Assembly: GCA_030038015.1 (NCBI GenBank)
Contig: JASHPR010000172.1
Span: 1-33,158 of the forward strand
Length of the DNA stretch: 33,158 nucleotides
Source: Streptosporangiaceae bacterium
Lineage (GTDB): Bacteria > Actinomycetota > Actinomycetes > Streptosporangiales > Streptosporangiaceae
Direction: 5' to 3'
Of the stretch, positions 31,926 to 33,158 are shown in pieces. Position 1 is the stretch's first letter. Each line of letters begins with the position of its first letter. A program made the translations under genes and the position numbers. The notes beneath the pieces were generated by a model. The model ran no database searches. It had not been told where the DNA came from and saw only the letters and a program-made list of their open reading frames with translations.

Positions 31926-32750
31926 ATGACAGCGCTCCCCGGCGTTCCCCCTGGGGTGGATCCCAGCACGCCAAATCCGGTTCGCCTTTATGACTACCTG
32001 CTGGGCGGCGCCTGCAACTTCCCTGCCGACCGTCAGGCGGCGGAGCGGCTGAAGGCCGCGGTGCCCGACGTCGTCGACGCGATATGGGCCAACCGGGGTT
32101 TCCATGGGCGGGCGGCATTGTGGCTCGCTGATCACGGCATCCGGCAGTTCATCGACTTCGCCCCCGGCCTGCCCACCCAGAACAACACCCACCAGACCGT
32201 GCACAAGGTTGCCCCGGACGCCCGGGTGGTGTACGTGGACCGGGACCCGATGGTGGTTGCGCGCTCCGGGAGCCTGCTCACGGCAGACGGCACGACAGCG
32301 CTGGTCACGGCCGACTGGCGGGATCCCGTCGCCCTGCTGGGAGACCCAGGGCTGCGCCGGCTCATCGATCTCAGCGAGCCCGCCGGGGTGCTGATGACCA
32401 CGTTCCTGAGCTTCGTTGCCGACGACGCGGATCCGTGGGGCCTGGTGGCCCGGTACATGGAAGCGGTGGCGCCGGGAAGCTACCTGGCCCTGTCGCACGG
32501 GACGTACGACAAGATCCCGCCGAACACCGTCAAGGCGGGCGTCCAGGCTTGCGCGGAGGTGGCCGGAAAGCTCCGTCTGCGCTCCAAGGCCGAGGTCGAG
32601 CGGTTCTTCGACGGGCTTGACCTGGTGCCGCCCTACAGCGGCGCCGGCCCGGCGGTCACCTACGCGGGCCTCTGGGGCGCCGAGGACGTCGAGGCCGCCG
32701 ACACCGAGGGATCGCGCGGAATCTACTGTGGTGTGGCCCGCCGCCCGTGA
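31926..32750 (+). CDS. SAM-dependent methyltransferase, DUF574 (Methyltransf_19) family
   Basis: A 274-residue protein of a family greatly expanded in Streptomyces, Frankia and Streptosporangiales. It opens with the family hallmark VDPSTPNPVRLYDYLLGGACNFPADR. The SAM-binding strand reads IDFAPGLPTQNNTHQ (usually LDxGxGLPT), then VVYVDRDPMVV and TADWRDPVALL. GVLMTTFLSFVADDADPW and YLALSHGTYD follow, with a C-terminal YAGLWGA. Substrates of this family are unknown. ATG 31926 follows GGAGG with a 5-base spacer, a strong site. The 105 bases upstream carry no recognisable terminator. The partner DUF397 gene is 28 bases downstream. Confidence 0.88.
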   Translation: MTALPGVPPGVDPSTPNPVRLYDYLLGGACNFPADRQAAERLKAAVPDVVDAIWANRGFHGRAALWLADHGIRQFIDFAPGLPTQNNTHQTVHKVAPDARVVYVDRDPMVVARSGSLLTADGTTALVTADWRDPVALLGDPGLRRLIDLSEPAGVLMTTFLSFVADDADPWGLVARYMEAVAPGSYLALSHGTYDKIPPNTVKAGVQACAEVAGKLRLRSKAEVERFFDGLDLVPPYSGAGPAVTYAGLWGAEDVEAADTEGSRGIYCGVARRP

Positions 32751-32778
32751 CCCGGCGGCGGGATGACCGAGGCAGACC

Positions 32779-33054
32779 ATGGACGACCAGGACCCAGGGG
32801 GTGCGGTGAATGCGAAGCCGACCGTGGCAGCGCTCGGTATCGATCTTGATGCGCAGGACTGGCGGCGGTCAGGCGAGGGTGAGGGCGCCCTTGAGATCGC
32901 CTTCGTCGGCGGTGCCGCAGGCACAGGGACGCAGTGGGTGCTGATGCGCGTGGCCGGCGATCCCGAGGGCCGGGTTCTTGTCTATGACAGGAATGAGTGG
33001 GAGTGCTTCCTGGAGGGCGTGCGCGGCGGCGAGTTCGACGACGCGGAGGGCTGA
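32779..33054 (+). CDS. DUF397-like small actinobacterial protein
   Basis: A 91-residue protein with the DUF397 layout: an early DWRRSGEGEGALEIAFV (usually WRKSS.SG..G.CVEVA), a middle VLMRVAGDPEGRVLVYDRNEW, and the ending FLEGVRGGEFD. DUF397 proteins are usually encoded beside helix-turn-helix regulators in actinomycetes and take part in development-linked regulation; no such regulator lies in view here, though one may lie beyond the right edge. The Cys of the common motif is absent. ATG 32779 follows GAGGCAG. It probably shares a transcript with the preceding DUF574 gene. Confidence 0.7.
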   Translation: MDDQDPGGAVNAKPTVAALGIDLDAQDWRRSGEGEGALEIAFVGGAAGTGTQWVLMRVAGDPEGRVLVYDRNEWECFLEGVRGGEFDDAEG

Positions 33055-33058
33055 CGCC

Positions 33059-33095
33059 AGCCCAGGGACCCCGGCCGGCCGCCAGCCCCCGGGCT
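33059..33095 (+). terminator. Possible hairpin after the DUF397 gene
   Basis: AGCCCAGGG (33059-33067) pairs with CCCCGGGCT (33087-33095) apart from one internal mismatch (5 plus 3 bp); the loop contains CCGGCCGG. It begins 5 bases after the DUF397 stop. The position suits a terminator; the stem is modest. The remaining bases to the right edge hold no recognised gene. Confidence 0.38.
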
Positions 33096-33158
33096 GCTGA
33101 AGCCGTGGCCGCCGCATCTCGGCCGGCCGGGGCAGCAGGTGCGCCGGTGGCGCCGGGG

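Overview
The window is about 33 kb of high-GC bacterial chromosome from an actinomycete. The evidence is a mycothiol gene (mshB), the actinobacterial Sdh1-type succinate dehydrogenase, Ala-rich protein tails, frequent GTG starts, a DUF397 protein and a SAM-dependent methyltransferase of the DUF574 type. These last two are typical of Streptosporangiales, Frankiales and Streptomyces relatives. Species cannot be fixed from sequence alone. No rRNA, tRNA, CRISPR array, insertion sequence or prophage was recognised.

Left arm (1-5.9 kb): the conserved translation and envelope block rpsB(3' end)-tsf-pyrH-frr-cdsA, then a convergent suppressor-of-fused-domain gene and rlmN. The usual dxr does not follow rlmN. 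A long inverted repeat overlaps the rlmN stop. At 6-8.4 kb lie a hexapeptide acyltransferase, an ATPase-GAF protein resembling a regulator of the SpoIIE/anti-sigma type but without a phosphatase domain, and a convergent conserved protein with a repeat-rich tail. At 8.6-11.6 kb are typA and a convergent uppP, separated by a 26-bp tandem duplication that copies the typA stop codon. At 11.8-15.7 kb a decayed fragment and a perfect 16-bp-stem hairpin precede the sdhCAB operon, read leftward.

Middle (15.8-23.4 kb): a P1-family aminopeptidase diverges from mshB, a DUF6113 membrane protein and a flavin reductase. These converge on a tightly overlapping acyl-CoA carboxylase beta / alpha / enoyl-CoA hydratase operon. 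The next 0.65 kb (23.45-24.1 kb) is a small gene graveyard with a frameshifted histidine phosphatase and a UvrC-like remnant.

Right arm (24-33.2 kb): leftward genes for ornithine aminotransferase (rocD), an arginine-dihydrolase-like enzyme, a cysteinyl-tRNA-synthetase-like pseudoenzyme, a small coiled-coil protein without a canonical start codon, dapC, ferredoxin fdxA and a lysozyme-like membrane protein. Rightward genes are a LOG-family protein, a DivIVA-like protein, tag (3-methyladenine glycosylase), a DUF574 methyltransferase and a DUF397 protein. From memory, the order mshB ... ferredoxin, dapC, LOG, DivIVA, tag parallels the mycobacterial Rv1170-Rv1210 interval.

Most of the window is housekeeping. 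The best candidates for new biology are the motif-poor CysRS/MshC-like protein with its small partner, the arginine-to-ornithine-to-glutamate-semialdehyde pair with helically phased repeats upstream, and the ATPase-GAF fusion without an output domain.
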